DNA of 64,000 nucleotides, from NCBI GenBank assembly GCA_017442155.1, contig JAFSAU010000003.1, forward strand, positions 1 to 64,000, written 5' to 3'. Under the pieces are notes generated by a model, which was given only the letters and a program-made list of their open reading frames with translations, did no database searches and was not told the origin of the DNA. Position numbers and translations under genes: made by a program. Of this stretch, positions 54,691-63,598 are shown piece after piece (position 1 is the stretch's first letter; each line of letters begins with the position of its first letter). Origin of the DNA: Clostridia bacterium (lineage in GTDB: Bacteria > Bacillota > Clostridia > UMGS1883 > UMGS1540).

Positions 54691-55980
54691 ATGGAAACTG
54701 TAAAAGAAGGCAGCCAAGGTGTCTTCGTGGAATATGTACAGCTTGCGCTTTCGCGTATGGGATACCCGGTCCGTATTGACGGGGTGTTTGGCTCCGCTAC
54801 AAGAAGGGCCGTTACTGCTGTACAGAATGCATATGGTCTGTCTGCGGATGGTATAGTTGGTCCGATAACCTGGGCTGTTTTTACGCCTTTTTTACGCGGC
54901 TTTGCATACTATACCGTAAAATCCGGTGATACAATTTATATGATAGCTAAAGCTTTCTACACTGCACCCGAAAGAATTCTTCTTGCAAATACGGAAGTTA
55001 TTCCGGACCAGTTACCGGTCGGAACACGCCTCATCGTCCCCTATGGATTTCCGCTTATACCCACAAATGTCTCTTACTCATACGCACTTGTGAAGCTTTT
55101 AGTGGAGGGAATCCGCGCCCGTTATCCATTCATCGGTGTTAATAGTGCAGGAACGAGTGTGATGGGGCAAAATCTCTATTACCTTACCATCGGAAGCGGT
55201 GAAAACGAGGTTTTCTATAATGGTTCTCATCACGGAAATGAATGGATAACCACACCAGTCCTCTTAAAGTTTCTGGAAGAATACGCGGAAGAATATATTA
55301 ATGGTGGCACGTTATTTGGCTATAGTGCCTCTGAACTCTTCAACGCTACCACACTCTATATGTTGCCTCTTGTAAATCCCGACGGTGTAGATTTAGTTAC
55401 AGGTGCTATTCCGAAAAATTCCTCATTTTACACGCGTGCGGTTACATACGCTCAAAACTACCCGCAAATTCCTTTCCCCAATGGATGGAAGGCAAACATT
55501 GACGGCATAGACCCGAACCTTAGCTATCCGGCATACTGGGAACAGGCACGGGAAATAAAATTTTCACAAGGGTACACCTCACCTGCACCACGGGATTATG
55601 TCGGCGAAGCTCCTCTTTCTGCTGTAGAATCCGCTGCTGTTTATCAATTCACGCTGACACATGATTTTTTGCTAACTCTTTCGTATCACACGCAAGGCCA
55701 AGTTATTTACTGGCAGTTTCTGGACTATTTGCCGCCAAACTCCCGTGAAATCGGCGAACTTTTTGCAGATGTCAGCGGTTACAGTCTGGAAGAAACACCG
55801 TATGCAAGCAGTTTTGCTGGCTATAAAGATTGGTACATTATGACGTATAACCGCCCCGGGTATACAATAGAAGCGGGCAGCGGGATAAACCCACTGCCCA
55901 TCCAGGATTTTCCTATGATTTATCGAGAAAATGCAGGAATTTTGGCTAGTGCTCTCTCTGTTTTTATCGGAACGCAGTAA
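54691..55980 (+). CDS. M14 carboxypeptidase-like peptidoglycan peptidase with PG-binding and LysM domains
   Basis: The 429-aa protein has a peptidoglycan-binding type 1 domain (SQGVFVEYVQLALSRMGYPV ... DGIVGPITWAVF, residues about 7-65), a LysM domain (YYTVKSGDTIYMIAKAFYTAPE ... LIVPYG, about 70-118) and a zinc M14 domain: HHGNEW (His, Glu ligands), LSYHTQG (His) and TIEAG (catalytic Glu). Similar proteins are gamma-D-glutamyl-meso-DAP endopeptidases. No signal peptide is present, as in the Bacillus YqgT type, which would fit action on spore peptidoglycan from inside. AAAGGAGG precedes the ATG. Its last 17 nt overlap cysK. Confidence 0.9.
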   Translation: METVKEGSQGVFVEYVQLALSRMGYPVRIDGVFGSATRRAVTAVQNAYGLSADGIVGPITWAVFTPFLRGFAYYTVKSGDTIYMIAKAFYTAPERILLANTEVIPDQLPVGTRLIVPYGFPLIPTNVSYSYALVKLLVEGIRARYPFIGVNSAGTSVMGQNLYYLTIGSGENEVFYNGSHHGNEWITTPVLLKFLEEYAEEYINGGTLFGYSASELFNATTLYMLPLVNPDGVDLVTGAIPKNSSFYTRAVTYAQNYPQIPFPNGWKANIDGIDPNLSYPAYWEQAREIKFSQGYTSPAPRDYVGEAPLSAVESAAVYQFTLTHDFLLTLSYHTQGQVIYWQFLDYLPPNSREIGELFADVSGYSLEETPYASSFAGYKDWYIMTYNRPGYTIEAGSGINPLPIQDFPMIYRENAGILASALSVFIGTQ

Positions 55981-56950
55981 AGCCGGTCAATTCTATATCT
56001 TTCGACATTTCTCCCGGAGAAAGGGCATCGGCTTTCGCATAATCTGTAGAAAGATATTTTTTATTATCATCTGCAAATACAGTGACAACTGTGTCGACGC
56101 CCCTTTCCCAGGCCTGCACAGCACCAAGAAAGTTTGCACCGGAGGAAACGCCCACACCAAGTCCGAGTGTTTCAGAGAGTTTTCTGGACATCAGAATTGC
56201 GTCATTATCGTCCACACTCACGACCGAATCCAGTTCAGTAAGTTTCACTAAATCTGGAATGAACTCATCTGAAATGCCATAAATCTTATGTTGCCCCACC
56301 TTATATCCCGTGGACAAAGTCGGGGAATTTTTAGGCTCCAACGGGAAAACGCGGCAAGCCGGATTCTCATCCCGAAGCCGACGCCCAATACCCATTACTG
56401 TACCACCCGTGCCAACCCCGGCAACAAAGCCATCCGCCGTAAGCCCCATTTCTGCAAGTTGACATACAATCTCCTGCCCGGTATATAAATAGTGTGCATT
56501 GGTGTTTTCCGGATTAGAAAACTGACAAGGAAGAAAAACATCTGCCTTCTCCCCTTCTTTTTCCGCCATGGCAATCGAGCCGAGAAAGCCACCTTCTTCA
56601 CGGGAGACAAGCACAACCTCCGCTCCGAAACTTTCCATGATATGTATGCGCTCTTTCGTCATCCAGTCCGGCATAAAGATCTTGACCGGATGGCCCAGTG
56701 CCCGTCCTACCGCCGAAAAAGATATGCCTGTATTTCCGCTGGTAGCTTCCACGATTGTGTCACCTTTCTTCAGCTCTCCCGAATCATAGGCGCATCGAAT
56801 GATGTGCTGGGCGACCCTATCTTTTATGCTACCGGTCAGATTATAATACTCTGCCTTTGCAAACACGGTTCCCGGTTTTTCTTTATAGGTAAAATCAATT
56901 TTCAGAAGAGGCGTTTTCCCGACGAGTGCCGCAATGTTTTCTATTTCCAA
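55964..56950 (-). CDS. cysK: Cysteine synthase (O-acetylserine sulfhydrylase)
   Basis: The 328-aa PLP enzyme makes cysteine from O-acetylserine and sulfide. The PLP lysine is in NLTGSIKDRVA near residue 43, the substrate loop EATSGNTGISFSAVG near residue 70, and the phosphate-binding GVGTGGTVMGIG near residue 180. The start is TTG 56950, with AGGATG upstream. It is monocistronic with its own promoter and overlaps the convergent M14 gene by 17 nt at the 3' end. Confidence 0.95.
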   Translation of the reverse strand: MEIENIAALVGKTPLLKIDFTYKEKPGTVFAKAEYYNLTGSIKDRVAQHIIRCAYDSGELKKGDTIVEATSGNTGISFSAVGRALGHPVKIFMPDWMTKERIHIMESFGAEVVLVSREEGGFLGSIAMAEKEGEKADVFLPCQFSNPENTNAHYLYTGQEIVCQLAEMGLTADGFVAGVGTGGTVMGIGRRLRDENPACRVFPLEPKNSPTLSTGYKVGQHKIYGISDEFIPDLVKLTELDSVVSVDDNDAILMSRKLSETLGLGVGVSSGANFLGAVQAWERGVDTVVTVFADDNKKYLSTDYAKADALSPGEMSKDIELTGFTAFR

Positions 56951-56985
56951 TCTGCTTCACATCCTAATTATAATGTCTATAATAT

Positions 56986-57013
56986 AATATACCAAAACGC
57001 ACCTTCTTGTCAA
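56986..57013 (-). promoter_or_regulatory. Promoter of cysK
   Basis: TTGACA (57008-57013), 16-bp spacer, TATATT (56986-56991). The leader is short, so an S-box or T-box element does not fit between it and the start. Confidence 0.8.
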
Positions 57014-57232
57014 TCATTTCAGTAATAAAAATTTAAGAAAAATTGGAAAACCACGTCGAAGCAAAAATCTTGAAACAAAAATCAGAATTTTATAAGGGCT
57101 GATGAAAAGGCGTACCACAAAACTGTTCCGAACGGGACTGCATCTGAAAATTTTCAGCAAAGTGCTGTTTTCCCAGGCTATTGCGAAACGTCCGAAAATC
57201 TCCTTTGTTTTACTTTGTCTGTAAAAATACAA
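57014..57232. other. Gene-poor stretch between cysK promoter and fakA terminator
   Basis: No ORF with a ribosome site, no promoter and no known RNA motif was recognised. The minus-strand frame over it begins inside the fakA terminator hairpin and is probably spurious. Confidence 0.5.
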
Positions 57233-57267
57233 AAAAACATCCATACATCTATAGTATGGATGTTTTT
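57233..57267 (-). terminator. Terminator of the yhaO/yhaN-like, asp23, fakA unit
   Basis: A perfect 14-bp stem (57233-57246 with 57254-57267) with ATCTATA loop; the minus strand exits into a seven-T run. Confidence 0.93.
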
Positions 57268-57275
57268 CTTACCTT

Positions 57276-58874
57276 TTATTCCGCCGAAAGAATATATCTG
57301 TATACAGGCTGTCCGCCATATATAGCTGTAAATTCAATATCTTCATGCTCGACAGCCAGCACTTCTTCATACTTCTGTGCTTCTTCTTCCGTAACGCCCT
57401 CGCCATACAAAACAGTTACGCAAGATGTTTCTTCATCTATGAGTGTTTCAACCAGCTTCTGCATAACGGATGCTTCATTTTCCCCGGCAGCCACGATATC
57501 TCCGTCGCAAAGCGCAAGGTAGTCATCCTTATGGATAGAAAGACCGTCCACATTTGTATCCCGCACTGCCGTTGTCAGAAGCCCTGTTCCCACCATTGCC
57601 GCTGCATCCCTCATCTGCTCTGCTGCTGCGTCAGCATCCGCATCAAAAGCCATTAAGGCCGCAATTCCCTGGGGGATGGTCTTGGTTTTTATAACTGTAA
57701 CATCCTTCTCTGACATATCCGCAGCTTGTTCTGCCGTCAAAACAATATTGCTGTTATTCGGAAGAATAAAAATCTTCTCTGCAGAAAGAGTATTTGCGGC
57801 CGCAAGCAGGTCCTCTGCACTCGGATTCATCGTTTGCCCACCGTTTACTATAGTATCTGCACCCAGCTCCTGCATCAAAGAAACAATTCCATCGCCGGCC
57901 GCCACGGAAATAATTCCATATTTTTTAAGCGGAATCTCCTGGTTGTCCATCCTTTCCTCCGCCTGTTCGCGGAGATTGTCAATTTTAATATCCGACAGAC
58001 TGCCGTACACAAGTGCACGCTCCAGTATCACGCCCGGATTATCCGTATGAATATGTACCTTAATGATATCAACATCATCTATACAAAGCACACTGTCTCC
58101 CTGATTTGCAATTTCTTTTCGGAACAAATCTCCATGCAGCTTTTTATCATTTTTCCGAATCAAAAATTCTGTACAGTACCCAAAAGTGATTTCTTCATTC
58201 CCCTGTACAACAGCTTGCACCGTGGGAACAGAGACTGCTTCATTCTTTGCCTCAACAACTGTTCCGATTTGCAAAGCCAGAAGCATGCCTTCAAAAATAA
58301 CCATAAGGCCTTTTCCGCCCGCATCCACAACACCGGCATTTTTCAGCACGGGAAGAAGTTTCGGCGTCTCGGCCAATGCTTCATTACCGCTTTTTACAAT
58401 CGCTTCAAAAAGAGAAACAATATCGTCATCCTCGTCAAGGCTTTCCAACGTTTCAGAAATGCGGCGAATTACAGTAAGAATTGTTCCTTCTGTAGGCTTC
58501 ATAACAGCACGATAGGCTGTTTTGGAAGCCGAAGACAGTGCGTTAATAAATTCATCGGCTGTAATAGCATTAATAGAAGAAAGTGCCTTTGCAAAGCCGC
58601 GCATTATCTGAGATAAAATCACCCCGGAATTACCTCTTGCCCCACGAAGTGTGGCCGAAGCCACACAGGAAACCACATCACCTGCCGTCACGCAATCCTT
58701 TTCCAGGAGTGCCTTTTCAGCGGAAAGCATGGTCATACTCATGTTGGTACCGGTATCGCCGTCCGGAACCGGGAAAACATTCAAATCATTGATTATCTGT
58801 TTGTTGTTGTCGAGATGATGTGCCGCAGAGACAAACAGATTTTGCATCAAAGTCTTATCAATTTCATGAATCAC
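57276..58874 (-). CDS. fakA: Fatty acid kinase subunit FakA (DAK2 domain protein)
   Basis: The 532-aa protein has a DhaL/DAK2 nucleotide-binding domain with NVFPVPDGDTGTNMSMTM near residue 33 (Asp cluster) and GARGNSGVILSQIMRGF near residue 76. A middle domain (GYCTEFLI) and a long C-terminal domain follow. FakA phosphorylates exogenous or released fatty acids presented by FakB. No FakB (DegV) gene is in the window. It starts at GTG 58874 with GGAGG. It follows the Asp23-like gene by 16 nt, the conserved yloU-yloV pair. Confidence 0.95.
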   Translation of the reverse strand: MIHEIDKTLMQNLFVSAAHHLDNNKQIINDLNVFPVPDGDTGTNMSMTMLSAEKALLEKDCVTAGDVVSCVASATLRGARGNSGVILSQIMRGFAKALSSINAITADEFINALSSASKTAYRAVMKPTEGTILTVIRRISETLESLDEDDDIVSLFEAIVKSGNEALAETPKLLPVLKNAGVVDAGGKGLMVIFEGMLLALQIGTVVEAKNEAVSVPTVQAVVQGNEEITFGYCTEFLIRKNDKKLHGDLFRKEIANQGDSVLCIDDVDIIKVHIHTDNPGVILERALVYGSLSDIKIDNLREQAEERMDNQEIPLKKYGIISVAAGDGIVSLMQELGADTIVNGGQTMNPSAEDLLAAANTLSAEKIFILPNNSNIVLTAEQAADMSEKDVTVIKTKTIPQGIAALMAFDADADAAAEQMRDAAAMVGTGLLTTAVRDTNVDGLSIHKDDYLALCDGDIVAAGENEASVMQKLVETLIDEETSCVTVLYGEGVTEEEAQKYEEVLAVEHEDIEFTAIYGGQPVYRYILSAE

Positions 58875-58890
58875 AGCTTAGTCCTCCCGC

Positions 58891-59253
58891 TTATTTAACA
58901 CCCTGGGCGCGGATACTCTCCACGTATACAGTCACGTCTGATATAACAAGACCCGCGTTTTCCTTCATCTGGTACTTTACATTTTTAACTATACTTTCGG
59001 AAACCGCGCTGATATTAACGCCGTACTCCACCATGATATGCAGGGAAACCGAAAGACCTTTTTCCGTCATAGTGACCTGAATCCCTTTTCCCATTTTATC
59101 TCTTTTCAGGAGTGATACAATGCCATCACGCTTGGAACGGTATACCATTCCCACAACGCCATAGCATTTCGTGGCGATATTCCCTGCCATTTTTGCAAGC
59201 GCGCTCTCTTCCATGTAAACGACGCCCAAATCTGTGTGCATAATGCTAATCAT
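58891..59253 (-). CDS. Asp23/Gls24 family protein (YloU-like)
   Basis: The 120-aa protein belongs to the family linked with envelope stress: MEESALAKMAGNIATKCYGVVGMVYR and VTMTEKGLSVSLHIMVEYGVNI are typical, and ENAGLVISDVTVYVESI closes the fold. It pairs with fakA as in most Firmicutes. AAAGGAAG precedes the ATG. Exact role unknown. Confidence 0.93.
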   Translation of the reverse strand: MISIMHTDLGVVYMEESALAKMAGNIATKCYGVVGMVYRSKRDGIVSLLKRDKMGKGIQVTMTEKGLSVSLHIMVEYGVNISAVSESIVKNVKYQMKENAGLVISDVTVYVESIRAQGVK

Positions 59254-59267
59254 AGATACACTTCCTT

Positions 59268-61211
59268 TCAGATTTCAATCCTATTTATTTCCCTATCTAC
59301 TCTATCTTTACAAGAAAACCATATAATCTGCCTTTTTTCCGAAAATTTCCGGAGAACTGCAATGGCATTTTCTTCTCTTTCTTCGTCATACTGCTGAAAA
59401 GAATCGTCTAAAAAAACAGGCATTTCTTTATCTTTCAACACAAGCTCCGCAATCGCAAGGCGAACCGCCAGAAACGCCTGGTCTATGGTACCACCGGAAA
59501 AAAATTTCAGCAAGTGATGCTCACCGCGTTCAACCGTCACAACATATTTTTTATCAAGAAGTAATTTTTCATCCGCCCGACCAACAAGTGCCGAGAAAAT
59601 TTCGGAAGCTTTTTCGTTGATTCTCGGCGTGAAGTCACGGCTCAAATCTGTATAAACTTCCTCAAGTGTTTCAGCCGCAAGCTGCAATGCCGAAAGTTCT
59701 GTTTCAGCCTCTTCCAGTTGTTCCATAAGGCACGCTTGCTCGGACAAAAGCACATCTGCTGTTTTTTTATTCCCAACGCCTCCTTTAAGAATGCCTTCAA
59801 CCGTTGCCGCCTCCCGTATTTTTAAAGCAAGACTTTGTTCCGTGTTGTAAATTTCCTGATTTAATTCTTCTGTATTAAGGTTACATACTGTAGTGCTTCC
59901 CTTATAGGATTCTACTGTTTTTTTATATATTTCACATTCCTTCACAGCAGTCTCTACTTCTGCAGAAAGAAAGTTTATTTTTTCTTCTATCTCTTGAATA
60001 CGTTCTGTAACGTTCCTTTTTTCGACAAGCTTATCATTATACTCTTTCACCGATGCACAGCCATAAGATGCAAGCAAAGCTGCCCGTTCCGTTTCTTTCT
60101 TTTTTAGGGCAGAAAGTTTATCCAGTAATCCTTTTTTCTCCCGCTTTCCTGTTATGCCTAAAGTGAGGATGAGTGCTGCAATCATCATACAAGCGACAGC
60201 TCCGGGAAAAACCTTTACAAATAAAAGAAAAATGCCAAGCAAAAAGGATACCCCGGCGGCGACAAAAAGAAAATTTACTTTTTTCTTTGTTTTGTTTAAA
60301 CGTAATTCAAGAGGCGAGGAATCTTCCGAGACAAAAATGCTGTCAGAAATCGATGCATTAAAAACAGATAACTCCTCCGCTTTTCTTATGAGGGATTCAA
60401 GCAAAGCTTCCGCACTTTCTTTTCCTTCCAACATGGCACGGAGACGTTTTTCTGCCGCATCCGCTTTCTTCACGTTTTCTGCCGCCGACGCTTCTTCTCT
60501 TTGCACCGAAAGTAACCGAAGCTTTTTTTGCAGTGATTCTATCTCAATCCGTAGTTTTTTTTCCTCCGCGATATAGGCAGTATATCTTTTGTTTTCTTCC
60601 TCGGCCGCCTCTATTTCAGCCGCAAGTGCAGTAATTTCTTTTTTTAATTCGTTTATGCGTCCGCCATCACCACGTTGATGTTTTAAGTAACGTATTTTAT
60701 CTCGTAACCAAGACATCGATTTCTCAAAACCAGTGTCTGCATCGCCGCTCCCCGCAAGATTAATGAGTTTACTGGTAAGTTCTTCTTCTCCTCCGGAAAT
60801 AGATGCATCCATTTGGCGAATAAACAGAGTTTTCAAAAAAGCATTTTCACCGACACCAATTTCTTCTGCAAGATCTACGATACACTCTTCACCGGTCACA
60901 GCGTCCAGAACACGAAAAGTATCTTGTGCAGGCGTCCGTCCGGCCGAACGGATAATAACAACGCGACGACCGCCCGAAAGGGTTACCTCCATTTCACCGG
61001 ATACACCCCCTCCGTCCCAAGGAATATAGCGTTTTCGGTCTCCATCAGCACCACGACCGTTAAAGCCATACAGCATTGCTTTTATAAAGGCCATTACTGT
61101 TGATTTTCCAGCCTCATTTTTTCCATATATTAAATTTATTCCATCCGATAACGCAATGGTTTTATTTTTAAATTTTCCAAAGGAGGTCAAACGCAGGGAA
61201 TGTATTTTCAT
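59268..61211 (-). CDS. SbcC/YhaN-like AAA ATPase with central membrane helices
   Basis: The 647-aa protein has an N-terminal ATPase half (LTSFGKFKNKTIALSDGINLIYGKNEAGKSTVMAF, Walker A GKNEAGKS), a long coiled coil, two closely spaced hydrophobic helices (about residues 310-350: VNFLFVAAGVSFLLGIFLLFV and VACMMIAALILTLG), a second coil, and the C-terminal half (KFFSGGTIDQAFLAVRLAIAELV, Walker B MPVFLDDSFQQYD). The layout is that of Rad50/SbcC without a zinc hook, with the membrane hairpin at the coil apex, as in Bacillus YhaN. It probably tethers DNA-end processing to the membrane. It overlaps the phosphoesterase gene by one base. Confidence 0.85.
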   Translation of the reverse strand: MKIHSLRLTSFGKFKNKTIALSDGINLIYGKNEAGKSTVMAFIKAMLYGFNGRGADGDRKRYIPWDGGGVSGEMEVTLSGGRRVVIIRSAGRTPAQDTFRVLDAVTGEECIVDLAEEIGVGENAFLKTLFIRQMDASISGGEEELTSKLINLAGSGDADTGFEKSMSWLRDKIRYLKHQRGDGGRINELKKEITALAAEIEAAEEENKRYTAYIAEEKKLRIEIESLQKKLRLLSVQREEASAAENVKKADAAEKRLRAMLEGKESAEALLESLIRKAEELSVFNASISDSIFVSEDSSPLELRLNKTKKKVNFLFVAAGVSFLLGIFLLFVKVFPGAVACMMIAALILTLGITGKREKKGLLDKLSALKKKETERAALLASYGCASVKEYNDKLVEKRNVTERIQEIEEKINFLSAEVETAVKECEIYKKTVESYKGSTTVCNLNTEELNQEIYNTEQSLALKIREAATVEGILKGGVGNKKTADVLLSEQACLMEQLEEAETELSALQLAAETLEEVYTDLSRDFTPRINEKASEIFSALVGRADEKLLLDKKYVVTVERGEHHLLKFFSGGTIDQAFLAVRLAIAELVLKDKEMPVFLDDSFQQYDEEREENAIAVLRKFSEKRQIIWFSCKDRVDREINRIEI

Positions 61212-62263
61212 TATCTTTGCCCCCTCAATGCTTCAAGCCCAAATTGAAGTGCCATCCGCCCCACCGCATCATTCCGGCCGGAAAGCCGGTCCGTAAACCG
61301 CTTTTCTAAAAAACTTTCTTCTTCTATGATGGCTGTCTTTCGGGTGTTGTCTTTTACCTTTATATACAGACAAGCATCTGCCAGTTCTTTCTGTAAAATG
61401 TCCGTATCAATAAAAAACACATTTGAAATATTGCCACAAAGAATAATTTTATATAAATTGTCCTTTTCAAGCATTGTTCTGATTTTCGTCAATACTGACT
61501 CTACGGAAGAAAGGCTTGAAACATCCACTTCCAGCGTAATATTTTGCCGTTTACAAGATGGTACAAAAGATAGGTTTACGTTTCCAGGCGAAATTTCACC
61601 TTGTATAAATCCACAGATACCTTCCTCATCGAAATGCCGACCTTCCGGAATACCACAATAGGCATATTTCACCTCTCCTGCATTCCGGATTCCTGAATAG
61701 GAATGAATATGCCCAAACGCCGCATAAGTAAGTCCCGTCTGCGAAAGAAGCGTCTCTGAAACCGGATTGTAATCACTTTCCGTCCCGACATCACCATGCA
61801 TCAAAAGAATACCCGCTTTTTCTCCAGTGTGACGAAAGGAGGACGGCAGTAGGGACTCTTTGGCAAAACGCCTTCCAAATCCACGGCCATATACTACGGC
61901 ATCGCCAACCTCGACAGATTCAAAATCTTCTCCGAATATATGTACATTTCTGCCGAAATCCACAGTTTTATATAGTGAATTTTCCGATAAGAAATCGTGA
62001 TTTCCCGGCGCAACAAAAACAGCAGTATCCGAAATTTTGGCAAACCCCTCACGAAGAAAAGAAAATGTTTCTGCAGTAACAAACCGGGAATCAAACATGT
62101 CTCCGGAAATCAACAGAATATCTGCACGGTACGATTTTACAGAATCAAGAATCCGCAAAAATGTTCCACGAAGTTCCTCTCTGCGAAGGCGCGCTACCGA
62201 AGCCGGAAGCGCTGCAAAAGGAGAATCAAAATGCATATCTCCTGTATGGACAATCCGGGTCAT
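61211..62263 (-). CDS. SbcD/YhaO-like metallophosphoesterase
   Basis: The 350-aa calcineurin-like nuclease has all metal motifs: HTGDMHFDS, LLISGDMFDS, APGNHDFLS, LLMHGDVG and FGHIHSYSG. It is the nuclease partner of the following ATPase gene (TAATG overlap at 61211). I prefer ATG 62263, 7 nt after GAGGTG; the frame extends to TTG 62278. A C-terminal domain of about 120 residues binds the ATPase. Confidence 0.9.
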   Translation of the reverse strand: MTRIVHTGDMHFDSPFAALPASVARLRREELRGTFLRILDSVKSYRADILLISGDMFDSRFVTAETFSFLREGFAKISDTAVFVAPGNHDFLSENSLYKTVDFGRNVHIFGEDFESVEVGDAVVYGRGFGRRFAKESLLPSSFRHTGEKAGILLMHGDVGTESDYNPVSETLLSQTGLTYAAFGHIHSYSGIRNAGEVKYAYCGIPEGRHFDEEGICGFIQGEISPGNVNLSFVPSCKRQNITLEVDVSSLSSVESVLTKIRTMLEKDNLYKIILCGNISNVFFIDTDILQKELADACLYIKVKDNTRKTAIIEEESFLEKRFTDRLSGRNDAVGRMALQFGLEALRGQR

Positions 62264-62302
62264 ACCTCTGCACCTCAATTTTTATTACTCCTAATAAAAA
62301 GA

Positions 62303-62340
62303 TTGCAGCTTGTCAACTTTGTAGTAAAGTGCTGCTGCAA
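62303..62340 (-). terminator. Terminator after rpmE
   Basis: TTGCAGC (62303-62309) pairs with GCTGCAA (62334-62340), with an inner ACTTT/AAAGT helix; the minus strand exits into TCTTTTTATT. Confidence 0.55.
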
Positions 62341-62357
62341 CCCTATTATTGTGCGGT

Positions 62358-62564
62358 TTATTTTTCTTCCAAATTGAACTTCTTTCTGAATTTTTCCACA
62401 CGTCCGCCCGTATCTACGAGCTTTTGCTTGCCAGTGAAAAACGGATGGCAGTTCGAGCAAATTTCAACTGTAATGTTTTCTTCTGTCGAACCTGTTTCAA
62501 TCACGTTGCCGCAAGCGCACTTAATTGTTGTAGGATTATATGCGGGATGAATTCATTCGCGCAT
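62358..62564 (-). CDS. rpmE: 50S ribosomal protein L31 (zinc form) with an in-frame TGA at codon 4
   Basis: The 69-codon frame (62564 to TAA 62358-62360) reads [16 protein letters not shown] and continues through the zinc cysteines CACG and [13 protein letters not shown] to [11 protein letters not shown]. This is a complete C+ L31, except that codon 4, almost always glycine (MKEGIHP/MREGIHP), is TGA (62553-62555) instead of GGA. AAAGAGGTG is 6 nt before the ATG and a consensus promoter lies upstream. Readings: a G-to-T mutation, a base-call error, readthrough, or initiation at ATT codon 5. A downstream GTG would lose the first cysteines. The rest of the frame is intact, so decay, if any, is very recent. 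Confidence 0.85.
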
Positions 62565-62602
62565 ACCGTTCACCTCTTTCCATCGCAATGATATCAAAGC
62601 AT

Positions 62603-62631
62603 ATTATAGCACACTTTTATGCATAATGCAA
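62603..62631 (-). promoter_or_regulatory. Promoter of rpmE
   Basis: TTGCAT (62626-62631), 17-bp spacer, TATAAT (62603-62608), just after the PfkB stop. Confidence 0.9.
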
Positions 62632-62639
62632 CTATTTTT

Positions 62640-63587
62640 TTAATTTTTTTCCTGATTAAGGATAAAAGTCTGAATTTCCTCGTAACTTCTGATGCCCGTT
62701 GAAGCACCCATCGCCTGCACACAGTGGGCTCCGACAGCATTTGCAAAACGTCCGCACTCCGTAAAAGAAAGACCTTTAGCCATGCCGGAAAGGAAGCCTG
62801 CACAGAAACTGTCGCCCGCACCCGTGGTATCCACTGCCTTGACAGTAAAGCACGGAATAGTAACACCTTCTGCTTCTTTTGATTCACGAAGATAACAGCC
62901 TTGGCTCCCCAGCTTGATTACAACCTGTCTAACACCCATGTCAAAGAAAATATCTGCGATTTTGGAAGGTTCACGTTCTCCGCCTGCCAGTTCTATCGCT
63001 TCGTCGATGCTGGGCATGAAAACATCTATGTACGGCATACAGGGTTCCAGCACATCCATCCACCTTCCCCGGCTGTCCCATGCTGTATCCAGTACTGTTA
63101 CTTTCCCCATTTCTTTGCATTTCTTCAGAACACGTGCACAATCCGGTCCATCAAAAGCATCCATCAGCATAGTACCCGCAACAAAAACAATCCGGCTTTT
63201 TTCAACGATGTCCCAATTTACATCATCATAACAGAAGGTAGCGTTTGCCCCAACTGTGTGGAGAAAGCTTCTCTCGCCACTGGATGCGGAAATTACCACA
63301 GAAGCTGACGTCTGTACTTTATTATCCGTTGCGACGCCATCGGTTTCCACGTTATATTTTTTCAGTTCATCGCGCAAAAAATCACCAAAACTATCGGCAC
63401 CCACCTTCCCCAGAACAGCTGTTTTGAGACCAATCTTGGCCATGTCAATGGCTGCATTCATAGCGCAACCGCCACTATACATCGCAATACTGTCAATCCG
63501 CTCCAGAAGTCCGGCTTTCGGAATTGAGTCCACCGGTTTTGCAATCAAATCTGCCACCAGAATACCAACGCATGCTATATCAATCAT
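62640..63587 (-). CDS. PfkB family carbohydrate kinase (first copy)
   Basis: The 315-aa ribokinase-type sugar kinase has the substrate signature SGGCAMNAAIDMAKIGLKTAVLGKVG near residue 38 and the catalytic DTTGAGDSFCAGFLSGMAKG near residue 250, with Asp as base. It phosphorylates a sugar or nucleoside with ATP; the substrate is unknown. AGGAGG precedes ATG 63587. It follows the small Cys protein by 11 nt and a second PfkB gene upstream, so this is a kinase pair. Confidence 0.92.
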   Translation of the reverse strand: MIDIACVGILVADLIAKPVDSIPKAGLLERIDSIAMYSGGCAMNAAIDMAKIGLKTAVLGKVGADSFGDFLRDELKKYNVETDGVATDNKVQTSASVVISASSGERSFLHTVGANATFCYDDVNWDIVEKSRIVFVAGTMLMDAFDGPDCARVLKKCKEMGKVTVLDTAWDSRGRWMDVLEPCMPYIDVFMPSIDEAIELAGGEREPSKIADIFFDMGVRQVVIKLGSQGCYLRESKEAEGVTIPCFTVKAVDTTGAGDSFCAGFLSGMAKGLSFTECGRFANAVGAHCVQAMGASTGIRSYEEIQTFILNQEKN

Positions 63588-63598
63588 TTTTATTCCTC

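Noticed and set aside
56951..57232. S-box or T-box riboswitch for cysK
   Set aside because: The promoter leaves a leader too short for either element.
57014..57244. 76-codon minus-strand ORF upstream of cysK
   Set aside because: Its start lies inside the fakA terminator hairpin and it has no ribosome site; its composition is that of AT-rich noise.
62358..62564. Genome-wide UGA-to-glycine recoding
   Set aside because: Many secure genes (mcsA, birA, potC) end at TGA where the family ends, so the TGA in rpmE is a single case.
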